From assembly GCA_021463505.1 (NCBI GenBank), contig JAJTYR010000001.1, positions 112,653 through 176,652 on the forward strand: a DNA stretch of 64,000 nt. The letters are read 5' to 3'. The position numbers were made by a program, and so were the translations under genes. A model generated the notes under the pieces. The model did not search any database, was not told the origin of the DNA, and saw nothing but the letters and a program-made list of their open reading frames with translations. The stretch is from Burkholderiaceae bacterium (GTDB lineage: Bacteria > Pseudomonadota > Gammaproteobacteria > Burkholderiales > Burkholderiaceae_E). This document shows, piece after piece, positions 19,863-31,009 of this stretch (the stretch's first letter is position 1; each line of letters starts with the position of its first letter).

Positions 19863-21386
19863 TCAGGAAGCGTGCGCGCCCAGGAACAGCCGGTAGGCCG
19901 GGTGCTGGCTTTCGTCGCGGTGCGGATAGCCGAGCGTGGCGAGGAACTCGCGGAACTGCTTCTTCTCGCCGGCCGGCACCTGGATGCCGACCAGGATGCG
20001 GCCGTAGTCGGCGCCGTGATTGCGATAGTGGAACAGCGAGATGTTCCAGTTCGGGCTCATGCTGGAGAGAAAGCGCATCAGCGCACCGGGGCGCTCCGGG
20101 AACTCGAAGCTGTAGAGCAGTTCGTTCCTGGCCAGCGGCGAGTTGCCGCCCACCATGTGGCGCAGATGCATCTTGCCGAGTTCGTCGTCGGTGAGGTCGA
20201 GCGTGCGAAAGCCTGCGGTCTCGAAGCCGGCGGCGATCTGCGCGGCCTCGCCAGGGCGCGAGGTCTGGATTCCGACGAAGACGTGCGCCTGCGTGGGGTC
20301 CGCGATCCGGTAGTTGAATTCGGTGACGTTGCGCGGCCCCACCGTCTCGCAGAAACGCCGGAAGCTGCCGCGCTCCTCGGGGATCGTCACCGCGAACACC
20401 GCTTCGCGCCGCTCGCCGATCTCAGCGCGCTCGGAGACGAAACGCAGCCGGTCGAAGTTCATGTTTGCGCCGCTGGCCACCGCGACCAGCGTCTCGTCGT
20501 GCAGCCGTTCGCGCTCGACCCAGGCCTTCAGACCCGCCACCGACAGCGCGCCGGCCGGCTCGAGGATCGAGCGCGTGTCCTGGAACACGTCCTTGATCGC
20601 CGCGCAGATCGCGTCGGTGTCGACCACCACGATGTCGTCGAGCAGGGTGCGGCAGAGCCGGAAGGTTTCTTCGCCGACTTTCTTCACGGCCGTACCGTCC
20701 GAGAACAGGCCGACGTCGTGCAACTCGACGCGCCGGCCGGCACGGATCGAGCGTGCCATCGTGTCGGAGTCTTCCGTCTGCACGCCGATCATGCGGACCT
20801 CGGGCCGCACCTGCTTCACGTAGGCGGCCACGCCGGCCGCCAGCCCGCCGCCACCGATGGGGACGAAGATCGCATGCAATGGTCCCTGGTGCTGGCGCAT
20901 GATCTCCATGCCGATCGTGCCCTGGCCGGCAATCACGTCGGGGTCGTCGAACGGATGCACGAAGGTGAGCCCTTCGCGTGCCTGCTGCGCGGTGGCTGCC
21001 ACCGCCGCGTCGCTGTACGACTCCCCGGTGAGCACCACCTCTGCGCCCAGCGCCCTGACCGCGTCGATCTTGAGTTGCGGCGTGGTCACCGGCATCACGA
21101 TCACCGCGCGGCAGCCGAGGCGACGCGCCGACAGCGCCACGCCCTGTGCGTGGTTGCCGGCCGACGCGGCGATCACGCCGCGCGCCAGTTGCGCGGCCGA
21201 CAGCCGCGCCATGCGGTTGTAGGCCCCGCGCAGCTTGAACGAGAACACCGGCTGCATGTCCTCGCGCTTGAGCAGCACGCGATTGGACAGCCGGGTCGAC
21301 AGGATGTCCGCCGCGTCGAGCGGCGACTCGTCGGCGACGTCGTAGACCTTCGCCGTGAGGATGCGCTTGAGGTAGTCGATCGACAT
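19863..21386 (-). CDS. ilvA: Threonine ammonia-lyase (biosynthetic)
   Basis: SNRVLLKREDMQPVFSFKLRGAYN, ASAGNHAQGVALSA, two C-terminal ACT-like repeats; start MSIDYLK. Confidence 0.94.
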   Translation of the reverse strand: MSIDYLKRILTAKVYDVADESPLDAADILSTRLSNRVLLKREDMQPVFSFKLRGAYNRMARLSAAQLARGVIAASAGNHAQGVALSARRLGCRAVIVMPVTTPQLKIDAVRALGAEVVLTGESYSDAAVAATAQQAREGLTFVHPFDDPDVIAGQGTIGMEIMRQHQGPLHAIFVPIGGGGLAAGVAAYVKQVRPEVRMIGVQTEDSDTMARSIRAGRRVELHDVGLFSDGTAVKKVGEETFRLCRTLLDDIVVVDTDAICAAIKDVFQDTRSILEPAGALSVAGLKAWVERERLHDETLVAVASGANMNFDRLRFVSERAEIGERREAVFAVTIPEERGSFRRFCETVGPRNVTEFNYRIADPTQAHVFVGIQTSRPGEAAQIAAGFETAGFRTLDLTDDELGKMHLRHMVGGNSPLARNELLYSFEFPERPGALMRFLSSMSPNWNISLFHYRNHGADYGRILVGIQVPAGEKKQFREFLATLGYPHRDESQHPAYRLFLGAHAS

Positions 21387-21470
21387 GAAGCGGCAGATTC
21401 TACCGTCTCGCGAAGCGGGCGACGCTGCACACGGGGCTGCGGCCGCGCTCGCTGATAGACTGCGCGGCCG

Positions 21471-21965
21471 ATGGATGGCCTGCTTCGGACCCTGCTCGAC
21501 TGGTTTGCGCTGCCCGGGAACGGGCTGTCGACGGTTTTCGCCGTGGCCTTCGTGTCGGCGACGCTGCTGCCGATGGGCTCCGAACCGGCCGTCTTCGGCT
21601 TCGTCAAGCTCGCTCCGGAGCAGTTCTGGCCGGCGATCCTGGTGGCCACGGCCGGCAATACGCTGGGCGGCGTGGTCAACTACTGGCTGGGCCTGGGTAC
21701 GCACGAAGCGGTTGCCCGCGGCAAGCGTACCGTCCACCTGAGGTGGCTCGAGCGCCTGGGTCCGAAGGCGCTGTTCTTCGCCTGGCTGCCTGCGGTGGGT
21801 GACCCGCTGTGTGCGCTGGCCGGCTGGCTGAGGCTGCCGTTCTGGCCGAGCGTGGGCTGGATGGCGCTCGGCAAGTGCCTGCGCTACCTGCTGATGACCG
21901 CCGCGCTGATGGGCGTGCCGGATGCGTGGTGGCACCTGCTGCTGCGGCCGTTCTCCGGGGGCTGA
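21471..21965 (+). CDS. YqaA family small membrane protein
   Basis: 164 aa; FVSATLLPMGSEP..., ATAGNTLGGVVNYWLG. Confidence 0.8.
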   Translation: MDGLLRTLLDWFALPGNGLSTVFAVAFVSATLLPMGSEPAVFGFVKLAPEQFWPAILVATAGNTLGGVVNYWLGLGTHEAVARGKRTVHLRWLERLGPKALFFAWLPAVGDPLCALAGWLRLPFWPSVGWMALGKCLRYLLMTAALMGVPDAWWHLLLRPFSGG

Positions 21966-22025
21966 GCCGCCGAACCCGCAGCGTGCCGGCCGTTGCGATC
22001 GCGCTCGGATAAAATGCCCGGCTCG

Positions 22026-25000
22026 ATGAGTGCTCCTCTCTCCGATACGGCTGCCGGCCCGGGTCCCGAATCGCCGCCCGTCGCCGACGGGCAGGCCGCC
22101 GGCGCGGTGCGCCTGCGCGAGATCCCCTACAACTACACGTCGTTCTCCGATCGCGAGATCGTGATGCGACTGCTCGGCGCCGAGGGCTGGGCGATCGTCG
22201 CCGAACTGCGTGCCGAACGGCGCACCGGGCGCTCGGCACGCATGCTCTACGAAGTGCTCGGGGACATCTGGGTCGTGCGGCGCAATCCGTACCTGCAGGA
22301 CGACCTGCTCGAGAACCCGAAGCGCCGGCGCCTGCTGGTGCAGGCTTTGCACCACCGGCTGGGCGAGATCGAGAAGCGGCGCGCGCTCGACCTGAGCGAG
22401 CACGACGGCCCGGCCGCGAGCGCACGCAGCGCCAGGGTCAGCCGGCTGCTCGAACTGGCGCGCGCGGCGGTCGCTGCGTTCGAAGACGAGTGGGCGGGCA
22501 CCGCGGCGCTGCGCGCACGCGTGATGCGCCGGCTGTCGCGGCACACGTCGCGCGACAACGTCCGCTTCGACGGCCTGAGCCGCGTCTCGCATGTCACCGA
22601 CGCCACCGACTGGCGCGTCGAGTATCCGTTCGTCGTGCTCACGCCCGACAGCGAGGCCGAGATGGCCGCGCTGGTCGCCGCCTGCATCGACCTGGGCCTG
22701 ACGGTCATTCCCCGCGGCGGCGGCACCGGCTACACCGGCGGCGCGATTCCGCTCACGCCGATGTCGGCGGTGATCAACACCGAGAAGCTCGAGCGCCTCG
22801 GCGAAGTCGAGCGCATCCGGCTGCCCGGCGTCGATCACGAGGTGCCGACAATCCTTTCCGGGGCAGGCGTGGTCACGCGGCGGGTTACCGAGGCCGCCGA
22901 GCGCGCGGGGTTGGTATTCGCGGTCGACCCTACGTCGCTCGACGCCTGCTGCGTCGGTGGCAACGTCGCAATGAATGCCGGCGGCAAGAAGGCGGTGCTG
23001 TGGGGCACTGCACTGGACAACCTCGCCTGGTGGCGGATGGTCGATCCGGATGGCAACTGGCTCGAGGTCACGCGCATCGGGCACAACCTGGGCAAGATCC
23101 ACGAGGCGCCGGCTGCGGAGTTCGACCTGAAGTGGTACGCCCCCGCGCAGCTCGGCGCGGACGGCGCGATGCGCGGCGAGCCGATCCGCAGCGAGCGTCT
23201 CGACATCGAGGGGCGCCGCTTTCGCAAGCCCGGGCTGGGCAAGGACGTCACCGACAAGTTCCTCGCCGGGCTGCCGGGGGTCCAGAAGGAAGGCTGCGAC
23301 GGCCTGATCACGTCGGCGCGCTGGGTGCTGCACCGGATGCCCGGCTGCATCCGCACCGTCTGCCTCGAGTTCTTCGGCCAGCCCAGGGACGCGGTGCCGT
23401 CGATCGTCGAGATCAAGGCGTACCTCGACGAGCGGCCGCACGGCGCGATCCTCGCCGGTCTGGAGCACCTCGACGAGCGCTACCTGCGCGCGGTCGGCTA
23501 CACCACGAAGTCGCGCCGCGGCGGCCTGCCGAAGATGGTGCTGATCGGCGACATCGTCGGCGACGACGACGAGGCGGTCGCACGCGCCGCCTCCGAGGTG
23601 GTGCGGCTGGCGAACCGGCGCGCCGGTGAAGGTTTCGTCGCCGCTTCGGCCGAGGCGCGCAAGGCGTTCTGGGCCGACCGCGCGCGCACTGCCGCGATCG
23701 CGCGCCACACCAACGCGTTCAAGATCAACGAGGACGTGGTCATCCCGCTCGCGCGGATGGGCGAGTACACCGACGGCATCGAGCGCATCAACATCGAGCT
23801 GTCGACGAAGAACAAGCTGGCGACGCTCGACGCGCTCGAGCGGCTGCTCGCCGACGAGGCCCACCTGCCGCGCCCGGTGGCCGGTCGCGACGAGGCCGCC
23901 GACCGCGAGATGGCGGCGGCACGCCGCCTGCAGGCGCTGGAGGTCATCCGGGCGGCGCGCCGGCGCTGGCGCTTCCTGCTCGGGCACATCGACGAGCCGC
24001 TCGCGTCGTTGCGCGATGCGCTCTCCGGACTCGGCCTCGGGCACCTGCGGGCGGCGCTCGACGAGCGGCTCGCGCACGAGCCCGACGCCACGCTGTTTCG
24101 CGTGCTGCAGGACCGCACGATCCGCGTGTCCTTCAGGACCGAGGTGCGCGCGCCGCTCGGGAACATCTTCTCGGGGCTGGCATTCGCGCCGCTGCTGCAG
24201 GCGCTCGACGCGACCCACCGCAAGGTACTGCGCGGCAGGGTCTTCGTCGCGCTGCACATGCACGCCGGCGACGGCAACGTGCACACCAACATCCCGGTGA
24301 ACTCCGACGACTACGCGATGCTGAAGGAGGCCGAGGCAGCGGTGGCGCGCATCATGGCGCTGGCGCGCTCGCTCGACGGCGTGATTTCCGGCGAGCACGG
24401 CATCGGCATCACCAAGCTCGAGTTCCTCGGCGACGAGGAAGTCGCCGACTTTCGCGCCTACAAGCGGCGCGTCGATCCCGACGGCCGCTTCAACCGCGGC
24501 AAGCTGCTCGACGATCCCGCGCTGCCGGGCGACCTGCGCAACGCCTATACCCCGAGCTTCGGGCTGATGGGTGCCGAATCGCTGATCCTGCAGCAGTCCG
24601 ACATCGGCTCGATCGCCGACTCGGTGCGCAACTGCCTGCGCTGCGGCAAGTGCAAGCCGGTGTGCGCCACGCACGTGCCGCGCGCGAACCTGCTCTATTC
24701 GCCGCGCAACAAGATCCTCGCCACCTCGCTGCTGGTCGAGGCGTTCCTCTACGAGGAGCAGACGCGGCGCGGCGTATCGATCCGCCACTGGGACGAATTC
24801 TCCGACGTGGCCGACCACTGCACCGTCTGTCACAAGTGCCTGGCGCCGTGTCCGGTGGACATCGACTTCGGCGACGTGTCGATGAACATGCGCAACCTGC
24901 TGCGCAAGATGGGCAAGAAGAAGTTCAACGCGGGCAACGCCGCCGCGATGTTCTTCCTGAACGCCACCGACCCGGACACGATCCGGGCCACGCGCGCGGC

Positions 25001-26078
25001 GATGGTCGGCATCGGCTACCGCGCGCAGCGACTCGCCAGCGACCTGTTCCGGCGGCTGGCGAAGGAGCAGACGCGCAAGCCGCCTGCCACGGTCGGCCGG
25101 GCGCCGCTGAAGGAGCAGGTGATCCACTTCGTCAACAGGAAGATGCCCGGCAACCTGCCGAAAAGGACGGCGCGCGCGCTGCTCGACATCGAGGACTCGC
25201 GCTACGTGCCGATCATCCGCGACCCGCGGGCGACCACGGTCGACTCCGAGGCGGTGTTCTATTTTCCGGGTTGCGGCTCCGAGCGGTTGTTCTCGCAGGT
25301 CGGGCTGGCCACCCAGGCGATGCTCTGGCACGTGGGCGTGCAGACGGTGCTGCCGCCGGGGTATCTCTGCTGCGGCTATCCGCAGCGCGGCTCGGGCCAG
25401 TACGACCGGGCCGAGAAGATCATCACCGACAACCGGGTGCTGCTGCACCGGGTCGCGATCACGCTGAACTACCTCGACATCCGCACGGTGGTGGTCAGTT
25501 GCGGCACCTGCCACGACCAGTTGCAGGATTACCGGTTCGAGACGATCTTCCCCGGCTGTCGCATCGTCGACATTCACGAATTCCTGATGGAGAAGGGCGT
25601 GCGGCTCGACGGCGTGACCGGCGCGCGCTACCTGTACCACGATCCCTGCCACAGTCCGATCCGGGAACACGCGCCGCTGCAGGTGGTCAATGCGCTGATC
25701 AACGATTCGCTGAACGGTCGCGTCGAGAAGAACGACCGCTGCTGCGGCGAATCCGGCACGCTGGCGGTATCGCGACCCGACATCAGCACGCAGGTGCGCT
25801 TCCGCAAGGAAGAGGAGATGTGCCGCGACGTGGCGGCGTTGCGCGCACTGCCGGTGGCGGGCACGAACGACGCGTCGGGTGGCCGTTTCACCGGTCCGGT
25901 CAAGGTGCTGACCTCGTGTCCGTCGTGCCTGCAAGGCCTGGCGCGTTACGAGGAAGCCGTAGGGGCCGAGGCCGACTACATCGTCGTCGAACTGGCGCGA
26001 CACCTGCTGGGCGAAGATTGGCTGCCCACCTGGGTGCGCCGCGCCAACGACGGTGGCATCGAGCGCGTGCTCGTCTGA
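22026..26078 (+). CDS. Very large FAD-linked oxidase fused to 4Fe-4S and CCG domains (DUF3683/GlcD-like)
   Basis: ~1350 aa; [20 protein letters not shown] site, [11 protein letters not shown] and [14 protein letters not shown] Fe-S motifs, C-terminal CCG-type cysteines. Confidence 0.88.
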   Translation: MSAPLSDTAAGPGPESPPVADGQAAGAVRLREIPYNYTSFSDREIVMRLLGAEGWAIVAELRAERRTGRSARMLYEVLGDIWVVRRNPYLQDDLLENPKRRRLLVQALHHRLGEIEKRRALDLSEHDGPAASARSARVSRLLELARAAVAAFEDEWAGTAALRARVMRRLSRHTSRDNVRFDGLSRVSHVTDATDWRVEYPFVVLTPDSEAEMAALVAACIDLGLTVIPRGGGTGYTGGAIPLTPMSAVINTEKLERLGEVERIRLPGVDHEVPTILSGAGVVTRRVTEAAERAGLVFAVDPTSLDACCVGGNVAMNAGGKKAVLWGTALDNLAWWRMVDPDGNWLEVTRIGHNLGKIHEAPAAEFDLKWYAPAQLGADGAMRGEPIRSERLDIEGRRFRKPGLGKDVTDKFLAGLPGVQKEGCDGLITSARWVLHRMPGCIRTVCLEFFGQPRDAVPSIVEIKAYLDERPHGAILAGLEHLDERYLRAVGYTTKSRRGGLPKMVLIGDIVGDDDEAVARAASEVVRLANRRAGEGFVAASAEARKAFWADRARTAAIARHTNAFKINEDVVIPLARMGEYTDGIERINIELSTKNKLATLDALERLLADEAHLPRPVAGRDEAADREMAAARRLQALEVIRAARRRWRFLLGHIDEPLASLRDALSGLGLGHLRAALDERLAHEPDATLFRVLQDRTIRVSFRTEVRAPLGNIFSGLAFAPLLQALDATHRKVLRGRVFVALHMHAGDGNVHTNIPVNSDDYAMLKEAEAAVARIMALARSLDGVISGEHGIGITKLEFLGDEEVADFRAYKRRVDPDGRFNRGKLLDDPALPGDLRNAYTPSFGLMGAESLILQQSDIGSIADSVRNCLRCGKCKPVCATHVPRANLLYSPRNKILATSLLVEAFLYEEQTRRGVSIRHWDEFSDVADHCTVCHKCLAPCPVDIDFGDVSMNMRNLLRKMGKKKFNAGNAAAMFFLNATDPDTIRATRAAMVGIGYRAQRLASDLFRRLAKEQTRKPPATVGRAPLKEQVIHFVNRKMPGNLPKRTARALLDIEDSRYVPIIRDPRATTVDSEAVFYFPGCGSERLFSQVGLATQAMLWHVGVQTVLPPGYLCCGYPQRGSGQYDRAEKIITDNRVLLHRVAITLNYLDIRTVVVSCGTCHDQLQDYRFETIFPGCRIVDIHEFLMEKGVRLDGVTGARYLYHDPCHSPIREHAPLQVVNALINDSLNGRVEKNDRCCGESGTLAVSRPDISTQVRFRKEEEMCRDVAALRALPVAGTNDASGGRFTGPVKVLTSCPSCLQGLARYEEAVGAEADYIVVELARHLLGEDWLPTWVRRANDGGIERVLV

Positions 26079-26094
26079 CACACATCCCGATGCG

Positions 26095-26547
26095 ATGACC
26101 ACACGCCCGAGGATGGACTGCCCGCTGTGTGCGGACGATGGCGGCACGCTGGTGGCACGTACCCGCGAGTGGCGCGTCGTGCTGGCTGCCGAACCCGACT
26201 ATCCGGCGTTCACGCGCGTGATCTGGAATGCGCACGTCGCCGAGATGAGCGACCTCGATGCCGCCACCTGCGCCGCGCTGATGCGCGTCGTGCTCGCCGT
26301 CGAGCAGGTGCAGCGCGCGGTGCTGTGGCCGGACAAGATCAATCTCGCCAGCTTCGGCAACCTCGTGCCGCACCTGCACTGGCACGTGATTCCGCGCTGG
26401 CACGACGACCGGCATTTCCCCGAGCCGGTCTGGGGGCGTGCGACCGTCGGGCGCGATGCCGCCGTCGAGGCCCGGCGCGCGTCGGTCGCGGCGCGCCTGC
26501 CGACCTATCTCGAAGCGCTCGTGCAAACGCTGCACCCGGGCGTCTGA
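26095..26547 (+). CDS. HIT family protein
   Basis: LVPHLHWHVIPRW histidine triad variant, CPLC start. Confidence 0.88.
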   Translation: MTTRPRMDCPLCADDGGTLVARTREWRVVLAAEPDYPAFTRVIWNAHVAEMSDLDAATCAALMRVVLAVEQVQRAVLWPDKINLASFGNLVPHLHWHVIPRWHDDRHFPEPVWGRATVGRDAAVEARRASVAARLPTYLEALVQTLHPGV

Positions 26548-26691
26548 CCTGACCGGATCGACCGGCTGTCGGCCCGCTGGCGCCGCCCATCCCGCGCCGG
26601 CGTGCGGTGTGCGGCAATGCCATTGCGCACGGCTCGCGCCAGCGCACACTGACGTTCGCAACGACGACCCCGCAACGATGCCGACACCGCC

Positions 26692-28353
26692 ATGACTCAC
26701 GGTGCGCCCCCCGATCTCGTGCGCGTGCGCGACGCTGCCTCGTGTCGTCACTGGCTCGCGGCGTTGCCCGCGGACGCGGGGCAGCGGCTGTCGGCGATCG
26801 ACGCGCTGCTCGCCGGGCTCGCACGGCCGGGCCACGCGGCCGACACGCTGTTCGAGATCCTCGATCAGACACGCAGCGAACAGGTGCGCGCCATCGACGA
26901 ATGCCTGGCGCCTCTGGCGGGGCTCGCGTTGCCCTGCGCGGAGCCGGAGTGGCAGCGCCTGGGGCGTGCGCTGGCCAGCCTGCGCGCCAGCCGCGACCTG
27001 TTCAAGCGGGCCTATTCGTTGATGCTCGGTGCCCACGGCGACGACACGCGCTCGATCATCCCCGGCGCCACGAACGCATTGCGTGTCGCGATGCCGCTGG
27101 CCCGGGCGCTCGACGCGCAGGCGCGCATCGTCGCGCTGCTGCTGCGCCATCGGGTCGCGCCGCTGCCGGCCGACTGGGAGGCGCTGTGCGTGCTTGCGCG
27201 GCACATGCGCCGCACCACTTTCCAGGACGAGGCGCTGATCGACGAGGTGCCGTTGGTCAAGCCGACGACGGCACGCGCGCTGTTCGTCTATCCGCTGCTG
27301 CTGCGGGCCGCGGCGCTGCCGTCGCGTGCGAGCGCGGAGGCGGGCCTGGCCGAGCGGCTCGCCGCGCGCCTGGCGGCGAAGGTCGGGTACCGCATCGACA
27401 ATGGCGCGTCCGAATCCAATCCACATGGCCCGACGCTCGTGCTCGGCGCCGGGCTCGCGGTGCGACTCGATACCCACAGGCTGCCGGCCAGCATTGCACG
27501 ACGCCGCCAGCAGTGGCTGGCCCCGACCGGCGAGGCGGTGTCGCGCAAGCCACTGCCGCTCGGGCGCAACGCCATCGAGGCGCTGCTCGAAGATCTCGGA
27601 CGACGCTGGACGCATGCCGCGTTGCTGGTCGCACCGGGGGGCGACCCCGAACCCCGCGGCGACGGCGCCGCTGTCGCGCGCAATGCGCGGCTGCGTTTCG
27701 GGCTGCCGCGCATCCACGCCGCGGACATGCTGCCGATTGCCGAGGTGCGCACCGCGCAGGCCGCCGATACGCAGTACGTATACAGCCGCCGCTGGGAGCA
27801 GAACACGATCATGCGCGTCGCGCTGGGCAGCGACGTCGACCGGGGCGACCCGGCCGCGCTGGTGATGGCCGAGGGCGAGGCGGTCGAGCAGCTCGAGGGC
27901 GAAGACGCGGCGCAGCTGCTGTTCCTGCGCCACGGTTCGGCGCCGCGCGCCACGCTCGGGGCCCTGGTCGCAATCGCGCCCGACTCCGGGCTGTCGCTGG
28001 CGACGGTCGAATCGATCGAACTGGTGCCCGGCACCGGCTACCTGCAGCTTCGCGGTCTGCGGCTGGGCCTGCGGTGCTGGCCCGGGCGGCCGGTGCCCGT
28101 GGGCGTGAAGATCGGCGAGGCGCTGTTCTTCGTCGATGCCTGGCTGCTGCCGGGCGATGCCGCCGCGGGCGGGCTGCCCAGTCTCGTACTGCCTCCGAAG
28201 CGGGCGCATGCCGGCGCCCGCGCAGTGCTGCGCGAATCCGGTCGCGACCGCCCGGTCCGGTTCGCGTCGCTGATCGAGCGTGGGCCCGGCTACGAGCGGC
28301 TGTCGCTGGCCACCGACGCCGTGCCGCCCGGTCCGCCAGGATCGCGGGACTGA
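26692..28353 (+). CDS. Conserved hypothetical protein, function unknown
   Basis: Long uninterrupted 553-aa ORF with good codon structure; no motif confidently recognised. Confidence 0.65.
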   Translation: MTHGAPPDLVRVRDAASCRHWLAALPADAGQRLSAIDALLAGLARPGHAADTLFEILDQTRSEQVRAIDECLAPLAGLALPCAEPEWQRLGRALASLRASRDLFKRAYSLMLGAHGDDTRSIIPGATNALRVAMPLARALDAQARIVALLLRHRVAPLPADWEALCVLARHMRRTTFQDEALIDEVPLVKPTTARALFVYPLLLRAAALPSRASAEAGLAERLAARLAAKVGYRIDNGASESNPHGPTLVLGAGLAVRLDTHRLPASIARRRQQWLAPTGEAVSRKPLPLGRNAIEALLEDLGRRWTHAALLVAPGGDPEPRGDGAAVARNARLRFGLPRIHAADMLPIAEVRTAQAADTQYVYSRRWEQNTIMRVALGSDVDRGDPAALVMAEGEAVEQLEGEDAAQLLFLRHGSAPRATLGALVAIAPDSGLSLATVESIELVPGTGYLQLRGLRLGLRCWPGRPVPVGVKIGEALFFVDAWLLPGDAAAGGLPSLVLPPKRAHAGARAVLRESGRDRPVRFASLIERGPGYERLSLATDAVPPGPPGSRD

Positions 28354-28356
28354 TCG

Positions 28357-28998
28357 CTACGAGAAGATCTGCCGGTAGCGGATGGCCAGTTCCATCAGGC
28401 GGTTCACGCCGTGTACGTCGAGTTTGTCGGCAATGTGCGTCCGGTGGGTCTGCACCGTGCGCAGACTGATGCCAAGGTGCTCGGCGATCTCCCGGCTCGT
28501 CAGCGACTGCGACAGCAGGCCCATGACACGCCGCTCGGTCGGCGACAGCGCGAGCAGTCGTTCGTCGAAGCCTGCCAGGGCGGTGGGGCCCGCCTTGCGG
28601 GGAGCGATCCTCACCGAGGCGCTCGCGTAGAACGCGTCGCGCCGGTGTTCGAGCGCGGCGTGGATCTCGGTCAGCGCGTCCTCCTTCGCGATGAAGCCCG
28701 CTGCCCCGAGCACGCGTGCGCGCTCGGCGAAGGCGGGTTCCGAATACATCGACAGCACCAGGGTGCGCAGCGCAGGCTGGTGGACGCGGATCCAGGCGAG
28801 CACCTCGTAGCCGCCCATCTCGCGCAGCGCGAGGTCCAGCAGCAGCACGTCGGGTTCGAGCGACAGGAGCATCCCCACGCAATCGCGTCCGTTGGCGGCC
28901 TCGCCCACCACCTCGACGGTGGGGTGCTCGGCGAGCGCGGCGCGCAGTCCTGCCCGGAACAGCGGGTGGTCGTCGCAGATGAGCACGTGCTGCTTCAC
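28357..28998 (-). CDS. NarL/LuxR-family response regulator
   Basis: REC domain (VLICDDHPLFRAGL, DVLLLDLALREMGG) plus LuxR HTH (LSPTERRVMGLLSQSLTSREIAEHLGISLRTVQTH); GTG start overlaps kinase stop. Confidence 0.9.
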   Translation of the reverse strand: MKQHVLICDDHPLFRAGLRAALAEHPTVEVVGEAANGRDCVGMLLSLEPDVLLLDLALREMGGYEVLAWIRVHQPALRTLVLSMYSEPAFAERARVLGAAGFIAKEDALTEIHAALEHRRDAFYASASVRIAPRKAGPTALAGFDERLLALSPTERRVMGLLSQSLTSREIAEHLGISLRTVQTHRTHIADKLDVHGVNRLMELAIRYRQIFS

Positions 28999-30896
28999 CG
29001 CGCTGGGCTCCGTGACAGCTCGCCGTTGCGCGGTACGGCGCCGCGCGGGCAGGGCACCGAGACTTCGAGCCGGGTTCCGCCCGATGCGCCTGGCCCGATC
29101 GACCAGTGGCCGCCGAGCAGCCGCGTGCGTTCGTCGATCGACACGATCCCGAGTCCGCCGCTTCCGGCGGCGGGGTCGGCGCGATCTCCCGTTCCGACGC
29201 CGTCGTCTTCGATCGTGAGCCGGACCCACCCGTTGCGGCACGTGAAGTGCGCGGTGCAGTGCGTTGCGTCGGCGTGCCGAACGACGTTGCTCAAGCCCTC
29301 CTGCGCGATCCGGTACAGGTGCAGTCCGGTTTCGCCGGCCGGTTCGTCGGCGACGATGTCGAACGTCGCGGTGCAACGCACCGTCGTGTCGCGGTTCATC
29401 GCTTCGACCAGTGACTCGAGCGCCCCGCGCCAGCCGAGGTGGTCGAAGGTCGCCGGGTGGATCGCGCGCGAGATGCGCCGGATGCCGTCGAGGACGTCGG
29501 TGGCGTCGTCCAGTGCGTCGCCAACCGAGGCCTGGCCCGCGAAGCCCTGGCGTGCCGCGTCCTGTCTCAGCAGGTACAGGCGGTTGATCAGGAACAGCAG
29601 GCGCTGCCCGACGCTGTCGTGCAGATCCTGCGCGAAGCGTTGGCGCTCGATGTCCTGCGCGCGCAGGATGCGCGCGCTCGCGTCGCGCCGCGCGTCCAGC
29701 AGCGCCGCGTCGGCGGCGCGCCGATCCACCTCGGCGCCGCGCATCCGTGCCGCGAGCACCAGCGAGAACAGCAGCGCCTCGAGCGCGAGGAACGCGCCGA
29801 ACGCGTGGTCTGGCAGGCCGGGCGTTCCGGCCGCGGTGAGACGTTGCAGTGCCGCGGTTCCCACGGCCGGCAGCATCGCCAACAGGAACGGCAGGCTGAG
29901 CAGCCTCGCGTTGCGGTCGCCACGTACCACCCCGTGCGTCAGGGCGACGACGATGGTCGCCAGCGTGAGCACGCCGACGACCAGCAGCGCGTGGCGCCCG
30001 ACGTGGTACGGGCCGACGATCCCGGCGAGCCACGCGAGCGGGGCCAGCGCGACCGGCGCGAGCAGGGCGCGCAGCCACGCCCGGTGCGTGTCGCCACGCG
30101 CCAGTTGCTCGCGCACCATCAGCGCGCCGCTTGCGTTGCCGATGGCCATCGCGAGGTTCATCGCCTGGTCGCCCAGTGCCGGCCACTGTGGCCAGACGTA
30201 CAGCGGGCCGTAGCCGGCGAGGTACACCGCGATCACGATCATCGACAGGATCGTGATCGCGTTGAGCAGGAACACGCGGTCACGGATCAGCGTCGATACC
30301 GCCAGGTTGTAGCCAACGATCGCGAGGACGAAACCGAGCAGCAACAGGTCGACGTTCAGGCGCCGCGTCTGCAGCACGGCGTATTCGCCGCTGGCGTGCC
30401 GCTCGAAGCGCAGCACGGCGAACGACGGCTGCTCCACGTGCAGGTAGACCGGTCCGTTGTCGGCGACCTCCGGCACCGGCAGCGCCATCTCCGGCACCGC
30501 GAGCGTGCGCCCCCCGGGGCTCACGTGGTCGCCGGTGACCGAGGTCTCCCAGCGTCCGCTCGTACGGTCGCGCCAGTACAGCGTGGCGCGATCGACCACC
30601 GGCCTGATCGTGAGCACTGCACCGGCCAACGGTGCGTCGATGCGCAGCCACTGCGGACTGGAGTGTGGGCCGACGGCGACCGTCGCGAGCGCCGCGCCGT
30701 CGAAGCGCGCCGGCGGCGCGGTGCAGCAGGCGGAGACGTCGGTGACATCGTTGACACCGACGACCCCGACGCGCACTTCGAGTGCGGCGCCTGCAGTCGC
30801 GACGCCGGGGATCGCGGCAGCGGCGACGACCCCGCAGCCGGTCAGCGCGTGTGCGAGCGCGCTGCGCCGCGAGCGGCACCGGGGCACGCGGCGCAC
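28995..30896 (-). CDS. 7TMR-DISM sensor histidine kinase (HisKA_3 type)
   Basis: Extracytoplasmic DISMED2-like segment, ~7 TM, QRFAQDLHDSVGQRL H-box, HATPase GLSNVVRHADAT; start uncertain (GTG 30896 proposed). Confidence 0.85.
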   Translation of the reverse strand: MRRVPRCRSRRSALAHALTGCGVVAAAAIPGVATAGAALEVRVGVVGVNDVTDVSACCTAPPARFDGAALATVAVGPHSSPQWLRIDAPLAGAVLTIRPVVDRATLYWRDRTSGRWETSVTGDHVSPGGRTLAVPEMALPVPEVADNGPVYLHVEQPSFAVLRFERHASGEYAVLQTRRLNVDLLLLGFVLAIVGYNLAVSTLIRDRVFLLNAITILSMIVIAVYLAGYGPLYVWPQWPALGDQAMNLAMAIGNASGALMVREQLARGDTHRAWLRALLAPVALAPLAWLAGIVGPYHVGRHALLVVGVLTLATIVVALTHGVVRGDRNARLLSLPFLLAMLPAVGTAALQRLTAAGTPGLPDHAFGAFLALEALLFSLVLAARMRGAEVDRRAADAALLDARRDASARILRAQDIERQRFAQDLHDSVGQRLLFLINRLYLLRQDAARQGFAGQASVGDALDDATDVLDGIRRISRAIHPATFDHLGWRGALESLVEAMNRDTTVRCTATFDIVADEPAGETGLHLYRIAQEGLSNVVRHADATHCTAHFTCRNGWVRLTIEDDGVGTGDRADPAAGSGGLGIVSIDERTRLLGGHWSIGPGASGGTRLEVSVPCPRGAVPRNGELSRSPAR

Positions 30897-31009
30897 GTCG
30901 GTCTGCTCGAACACCTGGCACCGCCCGCGGGAGTCGGGGACGCGCTCATCATGTCGCCGTGCCGCGGGTCGGGTCAAGGGTCGGCGGGCCGTACCCCGGC
31001 ACCGGCCCG

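Noticed and set aside
17085-21455. 1456-aa ORF on + strand
   Set aside because: Antisense to prfA, hemA and ilvA; no family motifs.
19863-26147. 2094-aa minus-strand ORF
   Set aside because: Only the C-terminal 507 codons (from 21386) are ilvA; the rest is antisense to the FAD/Fe-S oxidase.
26607-26630. Imperfect palindrome gtgtgcggcaatgccattgcgcac before the hypothetical gene at 26692
   Set aside because: Mismatched and in a GC-rich spacer; too weak to claim a regulatory site.
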